A stretch of DNA of 64,000 bases from Viridibacterium sp047600765 (GTDB taxonomy: Bacteria; Pseudomonadota; Gammaproteobacteria; Burkholderiales; Rhodocyclaceae), in NCBI GenBank assembly GCA_047600765.1, contig JASGKF010000001.1, forward strand, positions 1,116,001-1,180,000. The letters run 5' to 3'. Both the position numbers and the translations under genes were made by a program. Each line of letters opens with the position of its first letter. Within the stretch, counting starts at the first letter, position 1. Positions 16,771 through 25,917 of this stretch are shown here, piece after piece. The notes below the pieces were generated by a model. That model had not been told where the DNA came from and did no database searches. It saw only the letters and a list, made by a program, of their open reading frames with translations.

Positions 16771-17742
16771 ATGATCCGCTTCACCAAACTGGCAGCCTCG
16801 CTGGCTATTGCCGGTCTTGCATTCGGCGTCCAGGCCGAAGAGTTCAAGTCTGCCGACGTTCACAACAGCGACGACTACCCCACCGTCACGGCCGTCAAGT
16901 TCATGGGCGAAGCCCTCTCGAAGGCTACCGGCGGCAAGCACACCATCAAGGTGTTCAACAAGGGCGCTCTGGGCTCCGAAAAGGAAACCATCGACCAGGT
17001 GAAGATCGGTGGTCTGGCCATGACCCGCGTGAACATCAGCGCGGTCAACTCGATGTGCCCGAAGACCAACATCCCCGTCCTGCCCTTCCTGTTCCGCTCG
17101 GTCAGCCACCTGCACGCAGTGCTGGACGGCCCCGTCGGCGACGAAATCGCCAAGGACTGTGAAGCACAAGGCCTGATGATCCTGGCCTTCTACGACTCGG
17201 GCGCGCGCTCGATCTACTCGAAGAAGCCGATCAAGACGGTTGCCGACACCAAGGGTCTGAAGATCCGCGTGCAACAGTCCGACCTGTGGGTTGCCGTGAC
17301 CGGCGCCATGGGTGCCAACCCGACGCCGATGCCCATCGGCGAAGTGATCACCGCGCTGAAGACCGGCCTGGTCAACGCCGCTGAAAACAACTACCCGTCG
17401 TACGGCACCGGCTTCCGCCACTTCGAAGCCGCCAAGTACTACAACAAGACCGAGCACTCGATGGCTCCGGAAGTGCTGCTCTTCTCGAAGGCCGTCTTCG
17501 ACAAGCTGCCGCCGGCTGAACAGAAGGCCGTGCGTGACGCCGCCAAGGCATCCGTGCCCTTCAACCGTACGGCTTGGGCCGCTTACGAGAAGAAGGAATA
17601 CGACACCGTCGTCGCAGCCGGCACCATCGTTGGCGAAGTCAACAAGAAGTCCTTCCAGGACGTGATGGGCCCGGTCTACGAAAAGTTTGCCGGCACCCCG
17701 GACCTGAAGCGCCTCGTCAAGGCCATCCAGGACACCAAGTAA
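16771..17742 (+). CDS. dctP: TRAP transporter solute-binding protein, DctP family
   Basis: 323 residues from the ATG at 16771, preceded by ATAGGAGA. Signal peptide MIRFTKLAASLAIAGLAFGVQA. The DctP fold is shown by GGKHTIKVFNKGALGSEKE, LKIRVQQSDLWV with the carboxylate-binding arginine, and LKTGLVNAAENNYPSY. It captures an organic or sugar acid in the periplasm for the DctQM permease encoded next. Similarity of these motifs to uronate-type TRAP proteins and the pectinesterase nearby suggest a uronate, by inference. A strong terminator-like hairpin separates it from dctQ. Confidence 0.92.
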   Translation: MIRFTKLAASLAIAGLAFGVQAEEFKSADVHNSDDYPTVTAVKFMGEALSKATGGKHTIKVFNKGALGSEKETIDQVKIGGLAMTRVNISAVNSMCPKTNIPVLPFLFRSVSHLHAVLDGPVGDEIAKDCEAQGLMILAFYDSGARSIYSKKPIKTVADTKGLKIRVQQSDLWVAVTGAMGANPTPMPIGEVITALKTGLVNAAENNYPSYGTGFRHFEAAKYYNKTEHSMAPEVLLFSKAVFDKLPPAEQKAVRDAAKASVPFNRTAWAAYEKKEYDTVVAAGTIVGEVNKKSFQDVMGPVYEKFAGTPDLKRLVKAIQDTK

Positions 17743-17757
17743 GTCCTTCTGCAGCAC

Positions 17758-17790
17758 AAACTTCCCGGCCTCCAGGCCGGGAAGTTTTTT
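17758..17790 (+). terminator. Intra-operon terminator/attenuator between dctP and dctQ
   Basis: Perfect 13-bp stem AAACTTCCCGGCC / GGCCGGGAAGTTT with a TCCA loop, running into six T residues. It lies 15 bases after dctP and 20 bases before dctQ. Such a partial terminator would keep the binding protein in excess over the membrane subunits. Confidence 0.85.
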
Positions 17791-17810
17791 GTATCTCCCG
17801 GAGTCACTGA

Positions 17811-18299
17811 ATGTATACCCGCCTCTGTGCCTTTCTCTCCAAAGCCAGTCTCATCCTGGCCGTGGTCGGATTGATCGCGATCATCCTGTGCGTGCAATAC
17901 CAGGTGTTCGGTCGCTACGTCCTCAACGACACCCCCACCTGGGCTGAAGCGCTGGCGCTGATGCTCGTGATCTACGTCACCTCGCTGGGCCTCGCGGTCG
18001 GCGTGCGCGATGCCGGCCACATCGGCTTGGAATCCATCATCGTGCTGCTGCCGGAATTCGTCCGCCTCAAGCTCGAAATCCTCATCCACCTGCTGGTCGG
18101 CGGCTTCGGCGGCCTGATGGCCTGGAACGGCTATCTCTGGACCACGCTCAAGTGGAGCGACACCAAGCCCATGCTGGGCGTGCCCTCGGGCATGGACTAC
18201 GTCCCGCTGGTGATCGCTGGTGTCCTGATCGTCCTGTTTTCGCTTGAACACATCATCGCCCTCTTCCAGGGCAAAGAGGTAGAACCGGCATGGAACTGA
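17811..18299 (+). CDS. dctQ: TRAP transporter small permease, DctQ family
   Basis: 162 residues with four hydrophobic segments. The family pattern VQYQVFGRYVLNDTPTWAEA near the first loop and AVGVRDAGHIGLE are typical of DctQ subunits. It is the small membrane component of the TRAP transporter, pairing with DctM. Its last 10 bases overlap the start of dctM. Confidence 0.92.
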   Translation: MYTRLCAFLSKASLILAVVGLIAIILCVQYQVFGRYVLNDTPTWAEALALMLVIYVTSLGLAVGVRDAGHIGLESIIVLLPEFVRLKLEILIHLLVGGFGGLMAWNGYLWTTLKWSDTKPMLGVPSGMDYVPLVIAGVLIVLFSLEHIIALFQGKEVEPAWN

Positions 18300-19591
18300 C
18301 CGTCCTTTGTATCAGCTTCACGATCCTGCTGTTGATCGGGGTTCCCGTAGCATTTGCCATCGGCATTTCGTCTGTCTGCACCATCGTTGCAGCAGGTCTG
18401 CCCATCGCCATCGTCTTCCAGAAGATGGTCGGCGGCATGCAGATCTTCTCCTTCCTCGCGATTCCCTTCTTCATCTTCGCCGGCGAGCTGATGCTCTACG
18501 GCGGCATCGCTGACCGCATCGTCAAGTTCGCCAACAGTCTCGTCGGCCACGTGCGTGGTGGTCTGGGCATGTCCAACGTGCTGGGTTGCACCCTGTTCGG
18601 CGGTGTGGCCGGCTCCCCGCTGGCTGACGTGTCGGCCATGGGCTCGGTGATGATCCCGCTGATGAAGAAGGAAGGCTACGACGCCGACTACGCCGTCAAC
18701 GTGACGACCCACGCGGCCCTCGTCGGCGCGCTGATGCCGACCAGCCACAACATCATCCTGTTCACGCTGGCCACCGCCGGCATCGCCGCAGTGAGCGTGT
18801 TCGACATGGTGCTGGCCTGCGTCATCCCGGCCGTGCTGCTGACCGTTGCCAACGTCATCGCCGCCTATGGGGTGGCCGTCAAGCGTGGCTACCCCACGCA
18901 TGGCAAGTTCCCTGGCTGGGGTGTCGTCCTGGGTGCCTTCCTGTCGGCACTGCCTGGCCTGATGGTCATCGTGATCATCCTCGCCGGCATCCTGTCGGGC
19001 GTGTTCACAGCCACCGAGTCCGCCGCGACCGCCGTGTTCTGGGCGCTGATCGTGACGGCCATCGTCTATCGCACGCTGAGCTGGGAGAACTTCCTCAAGG
19101 CTTGCGCGAAGGCGTGCAAGACCACGGGCGTGATCCTGCTGCTGATCGGCCTGTCTGCCGCCTTCGGCTACTTCATGGCGCTGTACTCGGTGCCCGAGAA
19201 AACCGGCGAGCTGATGAAGTCCGTGACGAGCAATCCGTGGATGATCTTCCTGATGATCAACATCCTGTTGTTCGTGCTTGGCACCTTCCTCGACATGGCC
19301 CCGACCATCCTGATCTGCACGCCGATCTTCCTGCCGATTGCACAGCAATACGGCATGGACCCGGCCCAGTTCGGCGTGATGATGCTGCTCAACTGCGCGC
19401 TGGGTCTGAACACCCCGCCGGTGGGTACGACACAGTTCGTCGGGTGTGCGATCGGCGAGATATCGGTGGGACAGGTCATGAAGTCCATCCTGCCCTTCTA
19501 TGGCGCCCTGACCGCGACGATGATGCTGGTGACCTATGTGCCGGCCTTCTCGCTGTGGCTGCCGCAGACGCTGAAGGCTGCACTGCACTGA
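18290..19591 (+). CDS. dctM: TRAP transporter large permease, DctM family
   Basis: 433 residues with about 12 hydrophobic segments. LAIPFFIFAGELM, GGVAGSPLADVSAMGSVMIP, GVFTATESAATAVFWAL and LDMAPTILICTPIFLPI are classical DctM motifs. It forms the sodium-driven transport channel for the substrate delivered by DctP. The start overlaps dctQ. The downstream gap contains a series of hairpins ending in a terminator. Confidence 0.95.
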   Translation: MELTVLCISFTILLLIGVPVAFAIGISSVCTIVAAGLPIAIVFQKMVGGMQIFSFLAIPFFIFAGELMLYGGIADRIVKFANSLVGHVRGGLGMSNVLGCTLFGGVAGSPLADVSAMGSVMIPLMKKEGYDADYAVNVTTHAALVGALMPTSHNIILFTLATAGIAAVSVFDMVLACVIPAVLLTVANVIAAYGVAVKRGYPTHGKFPGWGVVLGAFLSALPGLMVIVIILAGILSGVFTATESAATAVFWALIVTAIVYRTLSWENFLKACAKACKTTGVILLLIGLSAAFGYFMALYSVPEKTGELMKSVTSNPWMIFLMINILLFVLGTFLDMAPTILICTPIFLPIAQQYGMDPAQFGVMMLLNCALGLNTPPVGTTQFVGCAIGEISVGQVMKSILPFYGALTATMMLVTYVPAFSLWLPQTLKAALH

Positions 19592-19606
19592 CGTCATTGG
19601 CAACCC

Positions 19607-19680
19607 GCAGGAAAATCGCCGGGCAGTCCCAAGATTTTCCTGCACCCCCTCGGGGGGTGTTCGACGGATGTATGTCGAAC
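19607..19680 (+). other. Cluster of three hairpins downstream of dctM
   Basis: Three consecutive perfect inverted repeats: GCAGGAAAATC / GATTTTCCTGC (19607-19643, 15-base loop), CACCCCC / GGGGGTG (19643-19659, TCG loop) and GTTCGAC / GTCGAAC (19659-19680, 8-base loop). They directly precede the terminator at 19694-19730. They could protect the dctM mRNA 3' end or form a 3'-UTR-derived RNA. Confidence 0.5.
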
Positions 19681-19693
19681 CGGGGCACAACCA

Positions 19694-19730
19694 AAGCCCC
19701 CGCTCTCGCAAGAGGCGGGGGTTTTGTTTT
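19694..19730 (+). terminator. Rho-independent terminator of the TRAP operon
   Basis: GC-rich stem CCCCCGC-T-CTC / GAG-GCGGGGG with a GCAA loop and one bulged T, followed by TTTTGTTTTG. It ends the dctPQM transcript just before the YbhP-like gene. Confidence 0.8.
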
Positions 19731-19756
19731 GTGCCGCCGCTGCCGATAATTCCTGC

Positions 19757-20503
19757 ATGCGAACCCTGCGCCTCTGCAGCTACAACATCCACAAAGGCTT
19801 CTCGCAATTTGGTCGCCGCATGGTGATCCACGATCTGCGCGAGCGCCTGCGCATGCTCAATCCCGACATTGCCCTGCTGCAGGAAGTGCAAGGCCTGCAC
19901 CTCGGCCATGCCGACCGCCACCTCGATTGGCCAGACGAGCCGCAACACGAATTCCTCGCCCAGAGCCGCTGGCATGCTGCCTATGGTGGCAACGCCAGCT
20001 ATGAGCATGGTCACCACGGCAACGCCATCCTCTCGCAGCTACGCATCCACCATGCGGAGAACCACGATGTCACCCTGCACAAGCTGGAGTGCCGTGGCCT
20101 GCTGCATTGCGAACTCGACGATGGTGAAGGGGCGGCCATCCACACCATCTGCGTGCACCTCTCGCTGACCGACCAGCAACGCCGCCGCCAGCTCGAACGT
20201 CTTGTCACCCTGGTGCAGAAAACCGTGCCACCCGATGCGCCGCTGATCATCGCCGGCGACTTCAACGACTGGAACAACCGCTCGGATGAACGCCTCACGC
20301 AACAGCTTGGCGTTTTCGAGGCGTTCAGCCGCCACACCGGTCACCCGGCGCGCAGCTTCCCGAGCAAGCTGCCTGTGCTGCGGCTCGACCGCATCTACCT
20401 GCGTGGCTTCCAGGTGCTCGACACCGCCGTGCACTGGGGCCACCCTTGGTCGCGCATCTCGGATCACGCGGCACTCACAGCCACCGTGACACGACTCGCA
20501 TGA
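19757..20503 (+). CDS. Endonuclease/exonuclease/phosphatase family protein (YbhP-like)
   Basis: 248 residues from the ATG at 19757. The EEP fold is shown by LCSYNIHKGFSQFG, IALLQEVQGL, IIAGDFNDWN and the terminal ISDHAALTATV, which supply the metal and catalytic residues. In Escherichia coli the homologue ybhP lies directly upstream of clsB, and the same order is found here, with a 4-base overlap. The substrate is not known; a phospholipid-related phosphodiester is conceivable from the pairing. Confidence 0.88.
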   Translation: MRTLRLCSYNIHKGFSQFGRRMVIHDLRERLRMLNPDIALLQEVQGLHLGHADRHLDWPDEPQHEFLAQSRWHAAYGGNASYEHGHHGNAILSQLRIHHAENHDVTLHKLECRGLLHCELDDGEGAAIHTICVHLSLTDQQRRRQLERLVTLVQKTVPPDAPLIIAGDFNDWNNRSDERLTQQLGVFEAFSRHTGHPARSFPSKLPVLRLDRIYLRGFQVLDTAVHWGHPWSRISDHAALTATVTRLA

Positions 20504-21655
20504 AGGCGCGCAAGCAAGGCGACAACGCCATCACCCTGCTGCGCAGTGGCACGGAGTTCTTCCCTGCCCTGCATGACGCTGTCGGCAAGGCACATCACAG
20601 CATCCACATCGAGACCTATATCTTCGAGCCCGACGAAACCGGCCACGCGCTCGCCACCGCGCTGCGCTTTGCGGCCGCACGCGGCGTCAAGGTACGCCTC
20701 GTCGTCGACGGCTTCGGCTCGCGCGAATTCGTCGAACACCATGTTGCCAGGCCTGCGTGCGGCAGGTCTCGAGATCCTCGTCTTCCGCCGCGAACTGCGC
20801 ACCTTTGCATTGCAGCGCCGCCGCCTGCGCCGCCTGCATCGCAAGACCGCTGTCATCGACGGCAAGCTGGGCTTCGTCGGTGGCATCAACATCATCGACG
20901 ACCAGAACACGCCGCGCCACGATCCGCCACGCTTCGACTATGCCGTCAGCCTGCGCGGCCCCATCGTCGGCGATCTGGCCAGCGCGCAGAACTCGCTCTG
21001 GCGCATCCTCAGCTGGGCGCGCATCCGGCGACGCCCCGCACCGGTCCCATCTGCGCCACGGCCACCCGCTGCGGGCCACATGGCTGCCTCGCTAGTCTTG
21101 CGCGACAACCTGCGGCGTCGGCGCGACATCGAGAACGCCTACCTCGAAGCAATCGAGCATGCACAGCGCGAAGTGCTGATCGCCAGCGCCTACTTCCTGC
21201 CCGGGCGGCGCTTCCGCAATGCCCTCATCGACGCCAGCCGGCGTGGCGTGACGGTCACCCTGCTGCTGCAGGGGCGCACCGAGTACTGGCTCATGCGTCA
21301 GGCCGAGCAAGCGCTCTACCCGCATCTGCTGGGGGCCGGCGTGCGCATCGTCGAATACCGCAAGAGCTTCCTGCACGCCAAGGTCGCCGTCATCGATGAC
21401 GATTGGGCCACGGTGGGCTCCAGCAACATCGACCCCTTCAGCCTGCTGCTTGCGCGTGAAGCCAATGTCATCGTGCGCGACGCCGGCTTCTGCCGCACCC
21501 TGCGCGCCGACATCGAGAACGCCATGCGTGACGGCGGCGTCGCGCTGCGCGAAGACCACTGGCAACACCTGTCCTGGCCACGGCGCGTGCTCAGCTGGTG
21601 TGCTTTCGGCGTCGTACGCTGGCTGGCCGGGCGACTCGCCACACCCCAGCTCTGA
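20500..21655 (+). CDS. clsB: Cardiolipin synthase B-type phospholipase D family protein (frameshifted near 20738)
   Basis: The frame begins at 20500 (MKARKQGDNAITLLRSGTEF, then SIHIETYIFEPDETG) and runs correctly to DGFGSREFV. From MLPGLRAAGLEILVFRREL onward the conserved protein is in the next frame. Deleting one base around 20735-20740 gives SREFVETMLPGLRAAG and about 384 residues. Both phospholipase D motifs are visible: HRKTAVIDGKLGFVGG and HAKVAVIDDDWATVGSSN. The intact enzyme would condense phosphatidylglycerol or phosphatidylethanolamine into cardiolipin at the inner membrane. The frameshift is either an inactivating mutation or a sequence error. Confidence 0.82.
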
Positions 21656-21663
21656 CTGCGCCC

Positions 21664-22587
21664 TCAGGCCGCCAGTCCGGCGGGCGCCGACACGCTGCGC
21701 TGCCTCGGCACTTGCGCGAAATCCCAGTGCGCCAATGCCCAGGCCCACACCTCAGGTACCGCGGCCTGTTCCAGTGCAAGCGGCGCGGGCTGGCCGAGAA
21801 AGCGCAGCGCCGCACACAGGGCCATGGCCGGCGGCAGCTCGCTCACCGAGCGTGCCAGCGTCTGTTTGGAGAGCTTCTCGCCCGCCGCGTTGCAAGCCAC
21901 CGGCAGGTGCGCATACACAGGCTGTACAGCACCCATCGCACGCTGCAGGGCAATTTGCCGACCCGTCGAATCGAGCAGGTCAGCCCCGCGCACGACTTCG
22001 GTTACACCTTGCTCGGCATCATCGACCACCACCGCCAGTTGATAGGCGAACAGGCCATCCGCACGCTTGAGCACGAAGTCACCGACATCGCGCGCCACGT
22101 CCTCCACCTGCGGGCCCTGCAGCTGGTCTTCCCAGTGCAGATCACCCGCTGGCGCCGCAAAGCGCCAGGCACGCGCTTCACGCCCCACCGGCAGCCCCGC
22201 ACGGCAGGTGCCCGGGTAGCGCGGCGAGCCATCGCGCGCGAGACCCGAATCCGCCACCTCGCGCCGCGTGCAGGCGCAGCCGAACACATGGCCGGCCTGC
22301 TGCAGGCGCTCCAGCGCCGCGGCGTAAGCCTCGCCACGCCGGCTCTGCCACATCACCTCGCCGTCCCAGGCGAATCCCAGCCTCTCCAGCTGGCGCAGGA
22401 TCTCGTCCGCCGCGCCCGGAACGCAACGCGGCCCGTCCACGTCTTCCATGCGCAGCAACCACCGTCCGTCCCGCGTTCTGACCGTCAGGCAGGACCCGAG
22501 CGCCGCCACGAGGGAGCCAAAATGCAGCGGACCCGTTGGGGACGGGGCGAAGCGGCCGATGAGGGGATTGGAAAGGGGTAAATGCAC
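21664..22587 (-). CDS. gluQ: Glutamyl-Q tRNA(Asp) synthetase GluQ-RS
   Basis: 307 residues. GRFAPSPTGPLHFGSLVAA is the class I HIGH-type motif of glutamyl synthetases, GCACTRREV with the later YPGTCR forms the zinc site, and KLSKQT is the KMSKS variant. The absence of an anticodon-binding domain (length near 300) identifies GluQ-RS, which glutamylates queuosine in tRNA(Asp), rather than GltX. Convergent with clsB. Confidence 0.95.
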   Translation of the reverse strand: MHLPLSNPLIGRFAPSPTGPLHFGSLVAALGSCLTVRTRDGRWLLRMEDVDGPRCVPGAADEILRQLERLGFAWDGEVMWQSRRGEAYAAALERLQQAGHVFGCACTRREVADSGLARDGSPRYPGTCRAGLPVGREARAWRFAAPAGDLHWEDQLQGPQVEDVARDVGDFVLKRADGLFAYQLAVVVDDAEQGVTEVVRGADLLDSTGRQIALQRAMGAVQPVYAHLPVACNAAGEKLSKQTLARSVSELPPAMALCAALRFLGQPAPLALEQAAVPEVWAWALAHWDFAQVPRQRSVSAPAGLAA

Positions 22588-22706
22588 GGGAATTTGCCAA
22601 CAATCACCGGTTTTCCCCCGCGAGGGGAAACCTAGAATGACTCAACGGTGACACCACCCGGCGCAGCAACATCGCAAGACCGGGCAGGCGCACCACGAAA
22701 GTTAGC

Positions 22707-24743
22707 ATGAGGGAGTCCTGCCGCATGAGCGTCGTCGCCCTTCTCGCTGCCCCTCTGTCCTGCCCACCCGCCAGCACGATGACCATTTCCGACAGCGCCG
22801 TCAGGAGCAGACTTCCGGAACAGGAGCGTCAACGCCTGCTGGCCAGCGCCATGCACGTCGGCATGATGGGCATGCTCGCAGCCACCACCCTGGGCACCTA
22901 CTGGCTGCACCGCGTCAGCGACCTCGTCACGGCGCTGAGCTGGGCCGTCCTCGTCACCCTGTCAGTCATGCTCAGTGGCCCGCTGGCCGCACGGCTGGTC
23001 CGTGTGCGGCACGATGCCGTCGCTGCAGCCCAGGTCGAAACCCTCTACGCCATCAAGATGCTGCTCACCGGCGGCCTGTGGGGCGCACTGGCCTGGTGGC
23101 CCAAAGCCAGCGAGCTCGACCTGCTGGCACTGGGCGTCGTGCAGTTCCTCATCCTCGTCGTCAGCACCGTGGTGCTCGGCTTCACGCGCTGGGCCTTCCC
23201 CTGCCTGCTGCTGGGCATTGCCGGCCCACTGGCAGCCCGCCTCGTGGCCGCTCCGCCCGCGGCCCTGCCGCCCGCCGCCACGGCCGTGGTGATTGCCGGC
23301 CTCGTGCTGGGCGTGGCGCACTACATCCTGTTCCGCAAGCTGCGCTGGCTGCACCTGCGCCGCCAGCAACGCGATGCACTGGCCCAGGAGCAAGAGGCCG
23401 TCTTCCACGCCGCGTCCGAAGGCATCCTGCTGATCCGCGAAGACCGCGTGGCCAAATGCAATGCACAGGGCGCTGCCATGCTGGGCGTAAGCCCCGACGA
23501 AATCATCGGCCTCAACTTCGGCAGCTGGCTGCAGGAGCCGGAATCCTGGCCGCACTACCTCGAAGACATGCACAACGCCTTCCTCGCCGGCGAGCGCTTC
23601 AGTGCCGTCGCACGCCTGCGCCGCACCGATGGCGAGCTGTTCTTCGCCGAACTCTCGGCCAACCCCATCGACCCGGCCAGCCTCGAAGCCGGCATCGTGC
23701 TCGTCACCACCGACATCTCGATCCGCCTCGCCACCGAGGCCGCACTGCGCACCAGCGAACAACGTTTCCGCCGCCTGCTGTCGCTGTCGTCCGACTGGTA
23801 CTGGGAGCAGGACAGCCGCTTCCGCTTCACGCAGATCCGCGGCACGCGCGTTGACGCCCTGCAGGAACACTACCGCGACGCACTCGGCAAATATCGCTGG
23901 GAGCTGCCCATCGAGGGCGTCGACGAGCGCCGCTGGGACGCCCACCGCGCCACGCTTGAAGCGCACCTGCCCTTCTCCGACTTCATCTACCAGATCCGCA
24001 CCACGCGCGGCGAGCTGCGCTGGCTGTCGATCAACGGCCAGCCCATGTACGACGAAGCCGGTGTGTTCTGCGGCTATCACGGCGTCGGCACTGACATCAC
24101 CGAGAGCATGCGCACGCAGGAGCGCTACCACCACCTCGCCCACCACGACACGCTCACCGGCCTGCCCAACCGCCGCCTGCTGCTCGACCGCATGGATCAA
24201 GCCACGGCACACGCCCGTCGCGACCAGCACGGCATCGCCCTGCTGATGATGGACCTCGACGACTTCAAGACCATCAACGACACCGACGGCCACGAAGCCG
24301 GCGACCACGTGCTGATCGCCGTTGCCGAACGATTGAGATCGCAGATCCGCGAAAGCGACACGCTATGCCGTATGGGTGGCGACGAATTCGTGATCCTGCT
24401 GCCCGAGGTGCGCGGGCCCGGCGACGCCGAACAGGTCGCGCAGAAGATCATCCACAGCCTCAGCGTGCCCTTCGACATCGGCGGCAAGAACTATCGCGTC
24501 GGCGTCAGCGTAGGCATTGCGCTCTACCCCGAGCACACCGACAGCGTGGACAAGCTGCTGACCCTGGCCGATGCCGCGATGTATGAATCCAAGCAGAGCG
24601 GCGGCAACAACTACAGCTTCGCCCAACTCGGCGACCAGGGCCTGCTGCCGCTCGAATCGCCCGAGAACACCCAGGCCGCCTCGCTGGCCAGTGTCGTGCT
24701 CGAAGCGACTCAGCCCGAAGTCGTCAGCGACGTCGCGATGTAA
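22707..24743 (+). CDS. Membrane PAS-GGDEF diguanylate cyclase
   Basis: Up to 678 residues; starts at 22725 and 22779 are alternatives because the first 24 residues are not clearly conserved. About six hydrophobic segments occupy the region up to residue 210. Two PAS/PAC domains follow (about 230-350 with EGILLIREDRVAKCNAQG, and 355-485 with SSDWYWEQDSRFRF). A GGDEF domain follows (DTLTGLPNRRLLLDRM, MDLDDFKTINDTDGHEAGD, MGGDEFVIL). The intact GGDEF predicts cyclic-di-GMP synthesis in response to a membrane or PAS-sensed signal. No EAL domain. Confidence 0.9.
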   Translation: MRESCRMSVVALLAAPLSCPPASTMTISDSAVRSRLPEQERQRLLASAMHVGMMGMLAATTLGTYWLHRVSDLVTALSWAVLVTLSVMLSGPLAARLVRVRHDAVAAAQVETLYAIKMLLTGGLWGALAWWPKASELDLLALGVVQFLILVVSTVVLGFTRWAFPCLLLGIAGPLAARLVAAPPAALPPAATAVVIAGLVLGVAHYILFRKLRWLHLRRQQRDALAQEQEAVFHAASEGILLIREDRVAKCNAQGAAMLGVSPDEIIGLNFGSWLQEPESWPHYLEDMHNAFLAGERFSAVARLRRTDGELFFAELSANPIDPASLEAGIVLVTTDISIRLATEAALRTSEQRFRRLLSLSSDWYWEQDSRFRFTQIRGTRVDALQEHYRDALGKYRWELPIEGVDERRWDAHRATLEAHLPFSDFIYQIRTTRGELRWLSINGQPMYDEAGVFCGYHGVGTDITESMRTQERYHHLAHHDTLTGLPNRRLLLDRMDQATAHARRDQHGIALLMMDLDDFKTINDTDGHEAGDHVLIAVAERLRSQIRESDTLCRMGGDEFVILLPEVRGPGDAEQVAQKIIHSLSVPFDIGGKNYRVGVSVGIALYPEHTDSVDKLLTLADAAMYESKQSGGNNYSFAQLGDQGLLPLESPENTQAASLASVVLEATQPEVVSDVAM

Positions 24744-25201
24744 TCGGCCAGCACGCCCAGGCTTGCATTCCAGCTCGTACCGAAACCCGCTGCGTTCGCC
24801 TCGGCACACGCCTCCGGCGATTGCAGCTGGGCACGTATCGTCAGCCGCGTGCCAGCACCCTGCTCGACGAAGGTCACGATCACGCGCCCGTACGGCGGCA
24901 AGCCACTGCCACAGGCGTGGCGGTTGTCCTGCATGCCTTGATAGATCAGCCGATCCGGCGGGCTGATCTCCTCGTAATAGCCCTCGCAGGGATAGTTATC
25001 ACCATCTGGCGACAGCATGTTCATGCGGAACATGCCGCCCACGCGCAGGTCGATCTCGCAGCCACCACTCGTGAAGCCCGGCGGCAACCACCAGCGCGTC
25101 ACGTGCTCGGGCTCGGTCCAGGTGCGGAAGACGAGACTGCGCGGCGCATCGAAAGTGCGCGTGATGAGGATTTCGCAATCGCTGACGGGGATGGCAGACA
25201 T
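24710..25201 (-). CDS. SRPBCC/AHSA1 family protein (paralogue G, last gene of the cluster)
   Basis: 163 residues from the ATG at 25201. The AHSA1-type pattern is ILITRTFDAPRSLVFRTWTE, HVTRWWLPPGFTS, LRVGGMFRMNMLSPDGDNYP and a C-terminal helix. The fold binds hydrophobic ligands; activity is unknown. It is the promoter-distal gene of the 14-gene ArsR-led unit, 68 bases after the glutathione transferase gene. Its 3' end overlaps the convergent GGDEF gene by 34 bases. Confidence 0.8.
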   Translation of the reverse strand: MSAIPVSDCEILITRTFDAPRSLVFRTWTEPEHVTRWWLPPGFTSGGCEIDLRVGGMFRMNMLSPDGDNYPCEGYYEEISPPDRLIYQGMQDNRHACGSGLPPYGRVIVTFVEQGAGTRLTIRAQLQSPEACAEANAAGFGTSWNASLGVLADYIATSLTTSG

Positions 25202-25269
25202 GAGGCGCTTTCCAGAGGCACGGCCGGGCAGGACGCCCGGCGAGCCATCATGGTACTCGCGCCACACGA

Positions 25270-25917
25270 TCAGCGCTCCGCCGGCTGGTTGATCGCCAGT
25301 TGCGCAGCGAACGCCCGCTGGTAAGCAGGCCGCGCTTCGCCACGCGCGACATAGGCCGCCAGATTCGCGAACTCGCTCAGGATGCCCGAAGGCTTCAGCC
25401 TCAGCAGCACCGACACCATCAGCAGGTCGCCCGCGCTGAACGCGCCATCCAGCCACTCGGCATCGCCAAGACGGGCGGCAAGCATCTGCAAACGGTTGCG
25501 GACGCGATCCACCACCAGCGGCGCGCGTTCCTTGCTCCAGGGCTTGTCCGCCTCCAGCAAGCGGGCGTTGGCGAGTTCGAGGATGAATGGCTCCACCGAA
25601 TTGAGCGCAGCAAACATCCAGCTGATCGCACGCGCCCGCGCGTTGGCATCCTCGGGCAGCAAACCCGCGTGCTGCTCCGCGATGTGGAAAACGATGCCGC
25701 CGGTCTCGAACAGGACGAGCTCTCCGTCCTCGTAGGTCGGAATCTGGCCGAAGGGATGCAGCGCCAGATGTGCAGGCTCCTTCATCGCTTGCGGCGAAAC
25801 CAAGCGCACTTCGTACGCGAGGCCCACCTCTTCCAGCGCCCAGCGCACGCGCGTGTCACGCGCCAGGCCCTTGCCGCCATCGGGTGAACGATCAAAGGCG
25901 GTGATGACGATGGTCAT
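25270..25917 (-). CDS. Glutathione S-transferase family protein
   Basis: 215 residues. The N-terminal thioredoxin-like part (SPDGGKGLARDTRVRWALEE, HPFGQIPTYEDGELVLFET with the cis-proline and the ET/SN-type glutathione contact) and an all-helical C-terminal half are typical of bacterial glutathione transferases. It probably conjugates or reduces an electrophilic compound in the cytoplasm. The start overlaps the stop of the MFS efflux gene by 4 bases, which suggests coupled detoxification and export. Confidence 0.88.
   Translation of the reverse strand: MTIVITAFDRSPDGGKGLARDTRVRWALEEVGLAYEVRLVSPQAMKEPAHLALHPFGQIPTYEDGELVLFETGGIVFHIAEQHAGLLPEDANARARAISWMFAALNSVEPFILELANARLLEADKPWSKERAPLVVDRVRNRLQMLAARLGDAEWLDGAFSAGDLLMVSVLLRLKPSGILSEFANLAAYVARGEARPAYQRAFAAQLAINQPAER

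Noticed and set aside
18197..20017. 606-residue minus-strand open frame across dctM and the YbhP-like gene
   Set aside because: His/Asp/Gln-rich composition typical of antisense frames, spanning two well-supported plus-strand genes.
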